64,000 nt of DNA from VRUE01 sp963717375 (GTDB lineage: Bacteria; Actinomycetota; Thermoleophilia; Solirubrobacterales; 70-9). Positions 47,827-55,257 of this stretch are shown piece after piece. How positions within the stretch are numbered: the first letter of the stretch is position 1; the number at the start of each line of letters is the position of its first letter. The DNA lies in the NCBI GenBank assembly GCA_963717375.1, contig OY970329.1, forward strand, positions 2,232,001-2,296,000, written 5' to 3'. A program made the position numbers and the translations under genes. The notes under the pieces were generated by a model. It worked only from the letters and a program-made list of their open reading frames with translations. It ran no database searches and had not been told where the DNA came from.

Positions 47827-48144
47827 ATGCGCGTGAAGCGAGTACTGGCAGTCTCGACGGTGGCGGTCTTGGTAATTGCCGGCCTGGTCGCGGTCAGTGG
47901 CTGTGGCGGCAGCTCGTCGGGAGGTAGCGACGAAACCGCACAGCAATCCAAGAACGCTGCGGCGACAACCGGCGACAAAGCGATGAAGCACGAAGACAGC
48001 GCGATGAAGGGCGATCACGGCGCGGCGATGAAGGACGACCACGGCGATTCGATGAAGCACGAAGACGATCAGGCGATGAAGCACGAAGACGATCAGGCGA
48101 TGAAGCACGAAGGCTCTTCGAGCGGCGACCAGATGAGCCACTGA
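47827..48144 (+). CDS. Met/His/Asp-rich lipoprotein, putative metal binder
   Basis: 105 residues from ATG 47827, supported by AAGGAG 8 nt upstream. A signal segment with a lipobox (LVAVSGCGGSSSGG) predicts lipid attachment at the Cys and display outside the membrane. The remaining 70 residues are low-complexity and built on AMKHEDD/AMKGDHG units, with five MKHE/MKDDH motifs. Met-, His- and Asp-rich repeats commonly bind Cu or other soft metals. The downstream gene is a DipZ thiol-disulfide protein, so a periplasmic-side metal or redox role is plausible. No family recognised. Confidence 0.75.
   Translation: MRVKRVLAVSTVAVLVIAGLVAVSGCGGSSSGGSDETAQQSKNAAATTGDKAMKHEDSAMKGDHGAAMKDDHGDSMKHEDDQAMKHEDDQAMKHEGSSSGDQMSH
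48051..48112 (+). repeat. 24-bp tandem repeat inside the lipoprotein gene
   Basis: A 24-bp unit starting GATGAAGCACGAAGACG occurs twice perfectly (48051-48074, 48075-48098) with a 14-bp third start (48099-48112). It encodes the repeated MKHEDDQA octapeptide and could expand or contract by slippage. Confidence 0.85.
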
Positions 48145-48193
48145 ACCGAGCGCCGTCATCTCCTCGTAATCCTCAGGTGGAAAGGTTGAGTCC

Positions 48194-49948
48194 ATGGCCC
48201 TGCTGATGCTGTTCGGCTTCGTTGCGGGCGCGGGGACCGCGCTCTCGCCTTGCGTGCTGCCCGTGTTGCCGATCGCGCTGTCCGCGGGCGCGACCGGCGG
48301 GCGGCGCCGTCCGCTCGGGATCGTCGTCGGGCTGGCCGTCTCCTTCACCTTCGCCACGGTGGCGCTGGTCTATGTGATCTCTGCCCTCGGCCTGCCCGAT
48401 GACCTCCTGCGCAAGCTGGCGATCGCGGTGCTGCTCGCCTTTGGCGTCACCTTGATGATCCCGCCGCTGGCGGCCCGGGTCGAGGCCTGGCTGAGCCGTT
48501 TCGCGAGCCGGGCCGGAGTTGCCGGCGGGGGCGGCGATGGCTTCTGGTCGGGGACGGCAGTCGGGGCCAGCCTCGGCCTCGTCTACGCGCCTTGCGCCGG
48601 CCCAATCCTCGCCGGGGTGATCACGGTCTCCGCCTCGCAGCCGTTCACGAGCGGGCGTCTTGCTGTTGCGCTCAGCTACGGGATCGGCTCCGCTGTTGTC
48701 CTCTACTTCCTGATGCTGGGAGGCAGGCGCCTGGTTGCGCCGCTCGCCCGCCGCGGTGGCGGCTTGCAGATCGCGATGGGGGCGGTGATGGTGGTCGTCG
48801 CCCTGGCGATGCTGGGCAACTACGACGTCAAGTTCCAGAACAACATCGCCAGCTCCCTGCCCAGCTTCCTGGTCAACCCCACTGAAGGCCTGGAGGACAC
48901 CGCGTCGGCGCGGGCCGCTCTCAACGATGTTCGCGGCGAATCCGCCCATGGCGTCGGCGCCGCGGCTGCGAGTGCGCCGCAGCCCAAGACCGCCGCAAAC
49001 GGGAAGACCAACCTGCCAGTGCTCGGTCCCGCCCCGGAATTCGTCGGCAACCAGCGCTGGTTCAATACCCCCGGCGACCGACCGCTGGCCCTGAGCTCGC
49101 TGCGCGGCCGGGTCGTCCTGGTCGACTTCTGGACCTACAGCTGCATCAACTGCCTGCGCACGCTGCCCTACCTGACCGCCTGGGACAAGAAGTACCGCAA
49201 GGACGGCCTGACGATCGTCGGCGTCCACTCGCCGGAGTTCCCCTTCGAGAAGGAGGCGAGCAACGTCGAAGAAGCGATCGAGCGCAACGGGATTCACTAT
49301 CCGGTTGCACAGGACAACGAACTCGCCACCTGGAACGCCTACGGCAACCAGTACTGGCCGGCCGAGTACTTCATCGACGCCAAGGGGCGGGTGCGCTACG
49401 CCCACTTCGGCGAGGGCGAGTACGGCAAGAAGGAGCAGATCATCCGCCAGCTCCTCGCCGAAGCGGGCAGGAAGGTCCCGGGGCAAGAGACCCGGGTGCG
49501 CGCGATCACTCCCTCGGCGACCGTGGCCACGCCCGAGACCTACCTTGGGGCGGCACGCGCCGAACGCTTCACCAACCCGATGCTCTCGCCCGGCAGCCAT
49601 AACTTCAAGGCGCCCGCATCTCTGCCGGAAAGCGAATTCGCCTACCACGGGCGCTGGCGGATCACGCTCGACTCGGCGACGGCCGAAGGCGGCTCGCTCG
49701 ACCTCAACTTCGGCGCGAGGCGGGCCTACCTTGTGCTTGGTTCGCCGGGGCATCCGCGCACGATGCGGGTGCTGCTCGACGGCCGCCCGATCTCGAGCGC
49801 CGACGCGGGTTCCGACGTCCACAACGGCGTGGTCAGGATCACCGCGCAGCGTCTCTACAACCTGGTCAACCTGCCCCGGGTCGAAGATCACGTCCTGACC
49901 CTGGAGCCGCAAGCGGGGGTGACGGGTTATGCCTTCACTTTCGGTTAG
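48194..49948 (+). CDS. dipZ: DipZ-type CcdA/thioredoxin fusion protein
   Basis: 584 residues in three parts. The CcdA/DsbD-like membrane domain (about 1-225) has Cys in TALSPCVLPVLPIALSAGAT and LGLVYAPCAGPILAGVI, the pair that carries electrons across the membrane. A thioredoxin-like domain (about 275-430) has VVLVDFWTYSCINCLRTLPY. A C-terminal carbohydrate-binding-like beta domain (about 450-584) follows, as in mycobacterial DipZ (Rv2874). It moves reducing power from the cytoplasm to extracytoplasmic thiols, for example in cytochrome c or metal-protein maturation. It lies 49 bp downstream of the Met/His-rich lipoprotein. Confidence 0.92.
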   Translation: MALLMLFGFVAGAGTALSPCVLPVLPIALSAGATGGRRRPLGIVVGLAVSFTFATVALVYVISALGLPDDLLRKLAIAVLLAFGVTLMIPPLAARVEAWLSRFASRAGVAGGGGDGFWSGTAVGASLGLVYAPCAGPILAGVITVSASQPFTSGRLAVALSYGIGSAVVLYFLMLGGRRLVAPLARRGGGLQIAMGAVMVVVALAMLGNYDVKFQNNIASSLPSFLVNPTEGLEDTASARAALNDVRGESAHGVGAAAASAPQPKTAANGKTNLPVLGPAPEFVGNQRWFNTPGDRPLALSSLRGRVVLVDFWTYSCINCLRTLPYLTAWDKKYRKDGLTIVGVHSPEFPFEKEASNVEEAIERNGIHYPVAQDNELATWNAYGNQYWPAEYFIDAKGRVRYAHFGEGEYGKKEQIIRQLLAEAGRKVPGQETRVRAITPSATVATPETYLGAARAERFTNPMLSPGSHNFKAPASLPESEFAYHGRWRITLDSATAEGGSLDLNFGARRAYLVLGSPGHPRTMRVLLDGRPISSADAGSDVHNGVVRITAQRLYNLVNLPRVEDHVLTLEPQAGVTGYAFTFG

Positions 49949-49976
49949 CACCGGCGACTCGGCCACAATCCCGGCA

Positions 49977-50678
49977 ATGGCCGAGACCTCGCATGGCACC
50001 GTGCTCGTCGTAGACGACGAGCCGACGATCGTCGAGGTCGTCGGCCGCTACCTGGAGCGAGCGGGATACGAGACCCTCGAGGCGGCGGACGGTCCCGGGG
50101 CTCTGCGGGCTGCCGAACAGGGCCGCCCCGACCTGATCGTGCTCGACGTGATGCTGCCGGGGATCGATGGGATCGAGGTGATGCGGCAACTGCACGAACG
50201 GCCCGGGAAGCCGGTCCCGGTGATCCTGCTGACCGCGCGCGGCGAGGAGTCCGACCGCTTGGTCGGCCTGCGGCGCGGCGCCGACGACTACGTGGTCAAG
50301 CCCTTTTCTCCGAAGGAACTGGTGGCGCGCGTCGATGCGGTGCTGCGCCGCGTCTCGCCGCCGGCCGAGGAGGCGGCGGCAGCGATCGAGGTCGGGCCGC
50401 TGCGGGTCGACCCGGCGATGCGAACGGTCACCCTCGATGGCGAGGAGGTCTCGCTGACCCAGCGTGAGTTCGACCTGCTCGCCTACCTCGCCGCCCATCC
50501 CGGCCAGGTCTTCTCGCGCGACCAGCTGATGGATGCCGTTTGGGACTACCCGTCCTTCAACGACACCAGCACCGTCACCGTCCACGTCCGCCGCCTCCGC
50601 GCCAAGCTGGGTGACGACCCCTCCGAGCCCCGTTTCATCGAGACGGTCTGGGGAGTCGGCTACAGGTTGCGACCGTGA
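49977..50678 (+). CDS. OmpR/PhoB-family response regulator
   Basis: 233 residues from ATG 49977; the frame is open back to 49929 inside dipZ. The receiver domain has VLVVDDEPTIVEVVGRYLER, phosphoacceptor Asp in LIVLDVMLPGIDG, and ILLTARGEESDRLVGLRRGA with VKPFSP. The C-terminal winged helix has SLTQREFDLLAYLAAHPGQV and STVTVHVRRLRAKLGDD. The partner kinase follows with a 4-bp overlap. Location after dipZ suggests an envelope redox or metal signal, but targets are unknown. Confidence 0.92.
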   Translation: MAETSHGTVLVVDDEPTIVEVVGRYLERAGYETLEAADGPGALRAAEQGRPDLIVLDVMLPGIDGIEVMRQLHERPGKPVPVILLTARGEESDRLVGLRRGADDYVVKPFSPKELVARVDAVLRRVSPPAEEAAAAIEVGPLRVDPAMRTVTLDGEEVSLTQREFDLLAYLAAHPGQVFSRDQLMDAVWDYPSFNDTSTVTVHVRRLRAKLGDDPSEPRFIETVWGVGYRLRP

Positions 50679-51526
50679 AGCGCGCCGCCGTCATCGCGAT
50701 CGCCGCTTTCCTCGCCGGCGCCGCGGCGGTCGCCGTGCCGCACTGGATGGGGATGGCGCAGGTGGTCCTAGTCGCGCTGGCCTTGGCGGGCGCGGCGCTC
50801 GCCGCCGCTCTCGCGGTCCGCTTGGCGATGGAGGAGCGCTCGCGTCAACAGATCGAGGAGGCGCGGCGACAGATGGTGGCGGCGGTCTCGCACGATCTGC
50901 GCACGCCCCTGGCCTCGCTGCGCCTGCTGGTCGAGGCAATCGACGACGGAGTGGCGACGGGAGAGACCCGCGAGCGCTACCTGGGCGAGATGCGCACCCA
51001 CGTCGAGGCGCTGACCGCGCTGATCGACGACCTCTTCGAGCTCTCGCGGATCGAGGCGGGGGAGATCTCCTGGACGATGCGGCAGGTTGAGCTGCGCGGG
51101 TTGATCGATGACACCGTCGCCGCGATGCGGGTGCCGGCCGAGTCGCGCGGAGTCGCGCTCAGCGCCGACCTGCCGTCGTACGAGGTGCTGGCCCGGGCCA
51201 ATGCCGAGAAGGTCCAGCGCGTCCTCTTCAACCTGATCCAGAACGCGATCCGCCACACCCCGGCGGACGGCAGCGTCACCGTGAGGGCACGGACCGCCGG
51301 CGACGGGGTCGAGATCGAGGTCGCCGACGAGGGGGAGGGCATCTCAGCGGCCGACGGCGAGCGGGTCTTCGATGCCTTCTACCGCGGCGACGAGTCGCGC
51401 AGCGAGGACGGCGCCGGCCTGGGCTTGGCGATCTCCCGCGCCATCGTCGAAGCCCACGGCGGCCGCATCTGGCTCGACGACGGCGCCCCGGGAACGCGCG
51501 TGCGCTTTACCCTGCGCGCGGCCTAA
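50675..51526 (+). CDS. Sensor histidine kinase
   Basis: 283 residues, GTG start overlapping the response regulator. Two N-terminal membrane helices (AVIAIAAFLAGAAAVAV and VVLVALALAGAALAAALAV) are joined by only a few residues, so there is almost no external sensor domain. The HisKA box is MVAAVSHDLRTPLASLRLLV, and the ATPase domain has NLIQNAIRHT, VADEGEGIS and DGAGLGLAISRAIVEAHGG. Such kinases sense within the membrane or through a partner protein. A long hairpin follows the stop. Confidence 0.92.
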   Translation: MKRAAVIAIAAFLAGAAAVAVPHWMGMAQVVLVALALAGAALAAALAVRLAMEERSRQQIEEARRQMVAAVSHDLRTPLASLRLLVEAIDDGVATGETRERYLGEMRTHVEALTALIDDLFELSRIEAGEISWTMRQVELRGLIDDTVAAMRVPAESRGVALSADLPSYEVLARANAEKVQRVLFNLIQNAIRHTPADGSVTVRARTAGDGVEIEVADEGEGISAADGERVFDAFYRGDESRSEDGAGLGLAISRAIVEAHGGRIWLDDGAPGTRVRFTLRAA

Positions 51527-51558
51527 CCCTTAGAAGCTTCAGGCGCGGGTTGCGTGTC

Positions 51559-51624
51559 GGGCCATCGGGAGCCCCTTCCCAGGAACTCCCGCGAAGCGGC
51601 CTGGGAAGGGGCTCCCGATGGCCC
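51559..51624. terminator. 25-bp perfect hairpin between convergent genes
   Basis: GGGCCATCGGGAGCCCC... (51559-51583) is perfectly complementary to 51600-51624 over 25 bp, with a 16-nt loop. It lies between the kinase stop (51526) and the convergent acyl-CoA dehydrogenase stop (51635), and should act on both strands. There is no T-run. Confidence 0.8.
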
Positions 51625-51634
51625 CGGGTCCGAC

Positions 51635-52780
51635 CTAGCAACCCAGCTGGCGGGCGATGACCATCTGCTGGACCTCGTCGGTGCCCTCGCCGATCGTGAG
51701 GATCTTGGCGTCGCGGTAGAAGCGGCAGACCGGGTACTCCTCGATGAAGCCATAGCCACCGTGGATCTGCACCGCCTCCTCGGTTGCCCTGACCGCGAGG
51801 CGGCCGGTGATCAGCTTCGCCTGGGCGGCGGTGAGGGTGAACGACTTACCGGCGTCCTTCTCCAGCGCCGCGCGCCAGGTGAGCAGGCGGGCCGCCTCGA
51901 TCTGCGCCGAGAGATCGGCAATCTTGGCCTGGATCGACTGAAACTTGGAGATCGCCTGCCCAAACGCCTGGCGCTCCTTGGCGTAGGCGATCGCCTCATC
52001 AAGGGCGCCCTGGGCGAGCCCAACTCCCATCGCGGCAACGCCGATCCGCCCCCCGTCGAGAATGTGAAGGAAGTTCTTGAAGCCCCCACCCCGGCGCCCG
52101 AGCAGATTCCCCTCGGGCACCCGACAGTCCTCGAAGCTGAGCGGCCGCGTATCCGACGCGTTCCAGCCCATCTTCCGGTACCCCTCGCCGATCTCATACC
52201 CCGGCGTCCCGTTGGGCACGATCAAATTGGAGATCTCCTTGCGCCCGTTCACCTCGCCGGTGACGGCCGTGATCGAGACGCAGCCGGAGATGTCCGTCCC
52301 CGAGTTCGTAATGAACTGCTTGGCCCCGTTGACGACCCATTCGCCGTCATCGAGCTTCGCCGTAGTCCGCACGTTGCCCGCATCGGACCCAGCCTCAGGC
52401 TCGGTCAGACCAAACGAGGCGAGCTTTTCGCCAGTGCACAGCTTGGGAAGCCACTCCGACTTCTGCTCATCCGATCCCCAAAGGTAGATCGGCATCGTCC
52501 CCAGCGAAGTGTGCGCCGCCATCGTGATGCAGACCGAGGAATCGATCCGCGCCAGCTCTTCCACAGCCAGCACGTAAGAGAGCGTGTCCGCACCGCCCCC
52601 GCCGTACTCCTGCGGAAACGGAATCCCCATCAGCCCGAGCCCACCAAGCTTCTCCACGATCGCGTAGGGAAAGCTCTTAGTCCGGTCCAACTCCTCGGCC
52701 ACTGGCTTCACCTCGGCAAGCGCGAACTCGCGCACCGTGTCGCGCAACAGTCTCTGCTCGTCGCTTAGCTCAAAGTTCAT
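51635..52780 (-). CDS. Acyl-CoA dehydrogenase
   Basis: 381 residues from ATG 52780 (MNFELSDEQRLLRDTVREFA), the usual family start; the frame extends upstream to 52861 without support. Motifs are the flavin-binding GLTEPEAGSDAGN, WVVNGAKQFITNSG, and the C-terminal IHGGYGFIEEYPVCRFYRDA, with the catalytic-base region. It oxidises acyl-CoA to enoyl-CoA, passing electrons to ETF, whose genes lie at 61.6-63.4 kb. Length and motifs suggest a short- or branched-chain substrate; the exact one is not deducible. Confidence 0.92.
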   Translation of the reverse strand: MNFELSDEQRLLRDTVREFALAEVKPVAEELDRTKSFPYAIVEKLGGLGLMGIPFPQEYGGGGADTLSYVLAVEELARIDSSVCITMAAHTSLGTMPIYLWGSDEQKSEWLPKLCTGEKLASFGLTEPEAGSDAGNVRTTAKLDDGEWVVNGAKQFITNSGTDISGCVSITAVTGEVNGRKEISNLIVPNGTPGYEIGEGYRKMGWNASDTRPLSFEDCRVPEGNLLGRRGGGFKNFLHILDGGRIGVAAMGVGLAQGALDEAIAYAKERQAFGQAISKFQSIQAKIADLSAQIEAARLLTWRAALEKDAGKSFTLTAAQAKLITGRLAVRATEEAVQIHGGYGFIEEYPVCRFYRDAKILTIGEGTDEVQQMVIARQLGC

Positions 52781-52807
52781 GCGAGGCAGCCTATTGAGCC
52801 CGGAGAA

Positions 52808-52924
52808 GAGGGGCGGGGGTGTCCCTCCGGGCAGCGGCGTCCTGGTTTTCGCACAGATCACTCAACGAGAGCGTTAGCGCGCCAGGCGAAAACCCCAGCA
52901 ACCGGAGGGACACCCCCGCCCCTC
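52808..52924. repeat. 117-bp nested palindrome between dehydrogenase genes
   Basis: Outer arms of 23 bp (52808-52830 and 52902-52924, GAGGGGCGGGGGTGTCCC...) are perfectly complementary. Inside, GGTTTTCGC (52844-52852) pairs with GCGAAAACC (52886-52894), and AACGAGAGCGTT forms a small central hairpin. It fills the gap between two same-strand genes. It may be a strong terminator for aldehyde dehydrogenase read-out or a mobile palindromic repeat. Confidence 0.75.
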
Positions 52925-52931
52925 CCACCGC

Positions 52932-54368
52932 TCAAAGTTGAAGGCTCTTCACCTGAAGTAGCTCCTCGATCGCGTAGCGACCGTTCTCGCGCCCGTGCCC
53001 GGACTGCTTGTACCCGCCAAACGGAGCGAGCGGGTTGAACGCCCCGCCGTTGATCTCGATCTGCCCGGTCCGGATCTTCTTCGCGACCCCGATCGCGCGG
53101 TCCTGATCAGCCGACCAGACGCCACCGGCCAGCCCGTAGGCCGTGTCGTTGGCGATCCGCACCGCATCGTCCTCGCCGTCGTAGGGCTGGATCGCCAGCA
53201 CCGGACCGAAGATCTCCTCTTGGGCGATCGTCATCTCCGGCGTCACCTCGGAGAAGACGGTGGGGCGGACGAAGTAGCCTTTGTCCAGGCCCTCCGGCGC
53301 CGTTGCGCCGCCCGTCACGAGCTTCGCCCCTTCGGCCTCGCCCTTCTCGATGTAGCCGCGGACGCGCTCGCGCTGCACGTCGGAGACCAGCGGCCCGAGC
53401 CGGGTCGAGTCCGCGAAGGGATCGCCCGGGGTGAAGGTCTCCGCCGCCTGCGCCGCGATCTGCTCGGCTTCGGCCAGCTTCTCGCGGGGCACCAGCATCC
53501 GGGTCAGGGCGCTGCAGGTCTGGCCCGAGTTGAGGTAGCACTTGCCGACGCCGTCGGGGACGGCCTTGCTCAGGTCGGCGTCGTCGAGGATCACGTTCGG
53601 CGACTTGCCGCCGAGCTCCATCGCGACCGGCTTCACCGTCGCCGAGGCGAGCTCGGAGACGCGACGGCCGGCCCGGGTCGAGCCGGTGAAGGAGACCATG
53701 TCGACGCCCGGGTGGCCGGCGATGGCCTCGCCGACGACGGGGCCGGTGCCGGTGACCAGGTTGAAGACGCCGGCGGGAAGGCCGGCGGCCTCGATCACCT
53801 CGGCGAGGATGAAGGCGTTGAGCGGCACGACCTCGCTCGGCTTCAGCACCACCGTGCAGCCGGCGGCGAGGGCGGGGGCCACCTTGCAGGCGATCTGGTT
53901 GAGCGGGTAGTTCCAGGGGGTAATCGCGCCGAGCACGCCGACTGGCTCGCGCAGTACCCGCGAGTTGCCGATCTCCTCTTCCCAGCGGACTTCCTCCATC
54001 AGCTTCGGCATCGCCCCGAACTGGGCAATCGGCAGGCCGGCTTGGATCATCTTGCTCAGCGTCAGCGGCATGCCAAGCTCCTGGGAGATCGTCGCGGCGA
54101 TCTCGTCCATGCGCTCAGCGAGCCCGGCGGAGATCGCGCTGAGGTAGCCGGCGCGCTCCTCGCGCGAGGTCTGCGACCAGGACTCGAAAGCGTCGCGGGC
54201 GGCGATCACGGCGCGATCGGCGTCGGCGGCCGAGCAGGCGGGGATCGTCCCCATCGCCTCCTCGCTGGTCGAGTTGATCACCTCGAGCGCTTCGGCGGCC
54301 TCGGGCTCAACCCACTCGCCACCGATAAAGATCTTGTCCTTCGTCTGAAGCTCCGCTGCAGTTGCCAT
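52932..54368 (-). CDS. NAD(P)-dependent aldehyde dehydrogenase
   Basis: 478 residues of the ALDH superfamily. KIFIGGEWVEPEAAEALEVI is followed by the nucleotide-binding PWNYPLNQIACKVAPALAAG and FTGSTRAGRRVSELA, the general base in VAMELGGKSPNVI, catalytic Cys in YLNSGQTCSALTRMLVP, and EEIFGPVLAIQPY. It oxidises an aldehyde to the acid, probably in catabolism alongside the acyl-CoA genes. It is preceded by a hairpin with an extended stem (54391-54432) and an HxlR gene on the same strand. Confidence 0.93.
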   Translation of the reverse strand: MATAAELQTKDKIFIGGEWVEPEAAEALEVINSTSEEAMGTIPACSAADADRAVIAARDAFESWSQTSREERAGYLSAISAGLAERMDEIAATISQELGMPLTLSKMIQAGLPIAQFGAMPKLMEEVRWEEEIGNSRVLREPVGVLGAITPWNYPLNQIACKVAPALAAGCTVVLKPSEVVPLNAFILAEVIEAAGLPAGVFNLVTGTGPVVGEAIAGHPGVDMVSFTGSTRAGRRVSELASATVKPVAMELGGKSPNVILDDADLSKAVPDGVGKCYLNSGQTCSALTRMLVPREKLAEAEQIAAQAAETFTPGDPFADSTRLGPLVSDVQRERVRGYIEKGEAEGAKLVTGGATAPEGLDKGYFVRPTVFSEVTPEMTIAQEEIFGPVLAIQPYDGEDDAVRIANDTAYGLAGGVWSADQDRAIGVAKKIRTGQIEINGGAFNPLAPFGGYKQSGHGRENGRYAIEELLQVKSLQL

Positions 54369-54390
54369 CAGCCCTCCTCGTTCACCCGGT

Positions 54391-54432
54391 TGTCCCCGCC
54401 GCTATGGATTTGACCACACCATAGGGGGGACA
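54391..54432. promoter_or_regulatory. Two-tier inverted repeat upstream of aldehyde dehydrogenase
   Basis: TGTCCCC (54391-54397) pairs with GGGGACA (54426-54432), and CTATGG (54402-54407) with CCATAG (54419-54424), with small bulges and an 11-nt loop. It lies in the 76 bp between the HxlR stop and the aldehyde dehydrogenase start on the same strand. It could be the HxlR terminator or an operator. Confidence 0.5.
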
Positions 54433-54444
54433 TGCCCCCGGTCG

Positions 54445-54951
54445 TCAGCTTTCGGCCGCGGAGAGCACCGGCTCGAGCTCCGCGGTCAGGCCGGGCCCCG
54501 GCACCGGCCGCGCGTCACGCGCGTTCAGGACCTTGCCGCACCCTTCGCAAATGCCGCGATCGCTAACCGCGCCGCCGCACTCCTTGTGGACGATCAGCAT
54601 CGGCGGCCCGTTCGGGTCCGGGGAGTAGCGGTCGCCCCAGGCAAGCAGGGCGACGAGCGCCGGCCAGAGGCCGAGCCCCTTCTCGGTGAGGAAGTACTCG
54701 AAGCGCTCTGGGCTTTGCTGGTAGGCACGCCGCTCGAGGATGTCCTCCTCGATCAGGTGCTGCAGGCGGGCCGAGAGCACGTTGCGGGCAACGCCGAGCC
54801 CCTTCTGCAGCTCGTCGAAGCGCCGCCTCCCGTTCATCACGTCGCGCACGATCAGCAGCGACCAGCGCTCCCCGATCACCTCCAGCGACCGAGCGATCGA
54901 GCAGATCTGATCCGGATAGTCGTTGCGCAACACAGAGTGATCTTGGCACAC
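54445..54951 (-). CDS. HxlR-family regulator with C-terminal zinc-ribbon-like tail
   Basis: 168 residues, GTG start at 54951. The winged helix (residues 15-110) reads CSIARSLEVIGERWSLLIVR, FDELQKGLGVARNVLSARLQ, YFLTEKGLGLWPALVALLAW. The C-terminal tail carries KECGGAV and GICEGCGKVL, a Cys pattern (C-x11-C-x2-C) that could bind zinc. Upstream, two copies of a GTTGC-N5-GCAAC palindrome (54955-54969, 54998-55012) lie between it and the divergent thioesterase unit, making self- and neighbour regulation likely. Confidence 0.88.
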   Translation of the reverse strand: MCQDHSVLRNDYPDQICSIARSLEVIGERWSLLIVRDVMNGRRRFDELQKGLGVARNVLSARLQHLIEEDILERRAYQQSPERFEYFLTEKGLGLWPALVALLAWGDRYSPDPNGPPMLIVHKECGGAVSDRGICEGCGKVLNARDARPVPGPGLTAELEPVLSAAES

Positions 54952-54954
54952 AAG

Positions 54955-54969
54955 GTTGCATCAAGCAAC
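54955..54969. promoter_or_regulatory. Operator candidate, site 1 (GTTGC-N5-GCAAC)
   Basis: GTTGCATCAAGCAAC, a dyad with 5-bp arms, begins 4 bp upstream of the HxlR start codon. Its partner site lies 43 bp away, centre to centre, about four helical turns. Confidence 0.6.
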
Positions 54970-54997
54970 TCACTGGTTTAGGGTTTGGGTCAAGAGA

Positions 54998-55012
54998 GTT
55001 GCTTCAAGCAAC
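54998..55012. promoter_or_regulatory. Operator candidate, site 2 (GTTGC-N5-GCAAC)
   Basis: GTTGCTTCAAGCAAC has 7-bp arms (GTTGCTT/AAGCAAC) and differs from site 1 at one base. Two same-face copies between divergent genes suggest cooperative binding of an HxlR dimer pair. Confidence 0.6.
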
Positions 55013-55018
55013 CCATGC

Positions 55019-55068
55019 GCTGACTTCGTGGTTCAGACCCCGTATGCGCCCAAAAAGACGAAGTCAGC
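55019..55068. promoter_or_regulatory. 11-bp inverted repeat in the thioesterase-unit leader
   Basis: GCTGACTTCGT (55019-55029) is complementary to ACGAAGTCAGC (55058-55068), with a 28-nt loop. It lies 30 bp before the small gene at 55099, so a leader hairpin or another regulatory site is possible. Confidence 0.45.
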
Positions 55069-55098
55069 CGAGTGGGGGCCAGAACGGAGGCAGTGACC

Positions 55099-55257
55099 AT
55101 GAGATTGATTCCTAGGCACAGGCACAACCACCACACGAAGGCACCGCGGATCTCGATCAGCCAGGCGGAGATCACCGCCGACCTGATCTACCCGGCCAGC
55201 CCCCGCATGACCCGGCAGCAGGGTGCCGGCGCGCGCGCTCGCGGGGTCGTCAGGTGA
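55099..55257 (+). CDS. Small basic protein coupled to the thioesterase
   Basis: 52 codons from ATG 55099, with AACGGAGG about 8 nt upstream (near 55083-55090); an in-frame upstream start at 55072 is less likely. The product is basic and His-rich at the start (MRLIPRHRHNHHTKAPRIS), then ISQAEITADLIYPASPRMTR. Its stop overlaps the thioesterase start (GTGA), which argues for real translation. No family is recognised; it may simply be a leader peptide. Confidence 0.5.
   Translation: MRLIPRHRHNHHTKAPRISISQAEITADLIYPASPRMTRQQGAGARARGVVR

Noticed and set aside
48051..48112. Tandem 24-bp repeats as a CRISPR-like array
   Set aside because: The repeats are contiguous without spacers and encode a periodic peptide in a lipoprotein.
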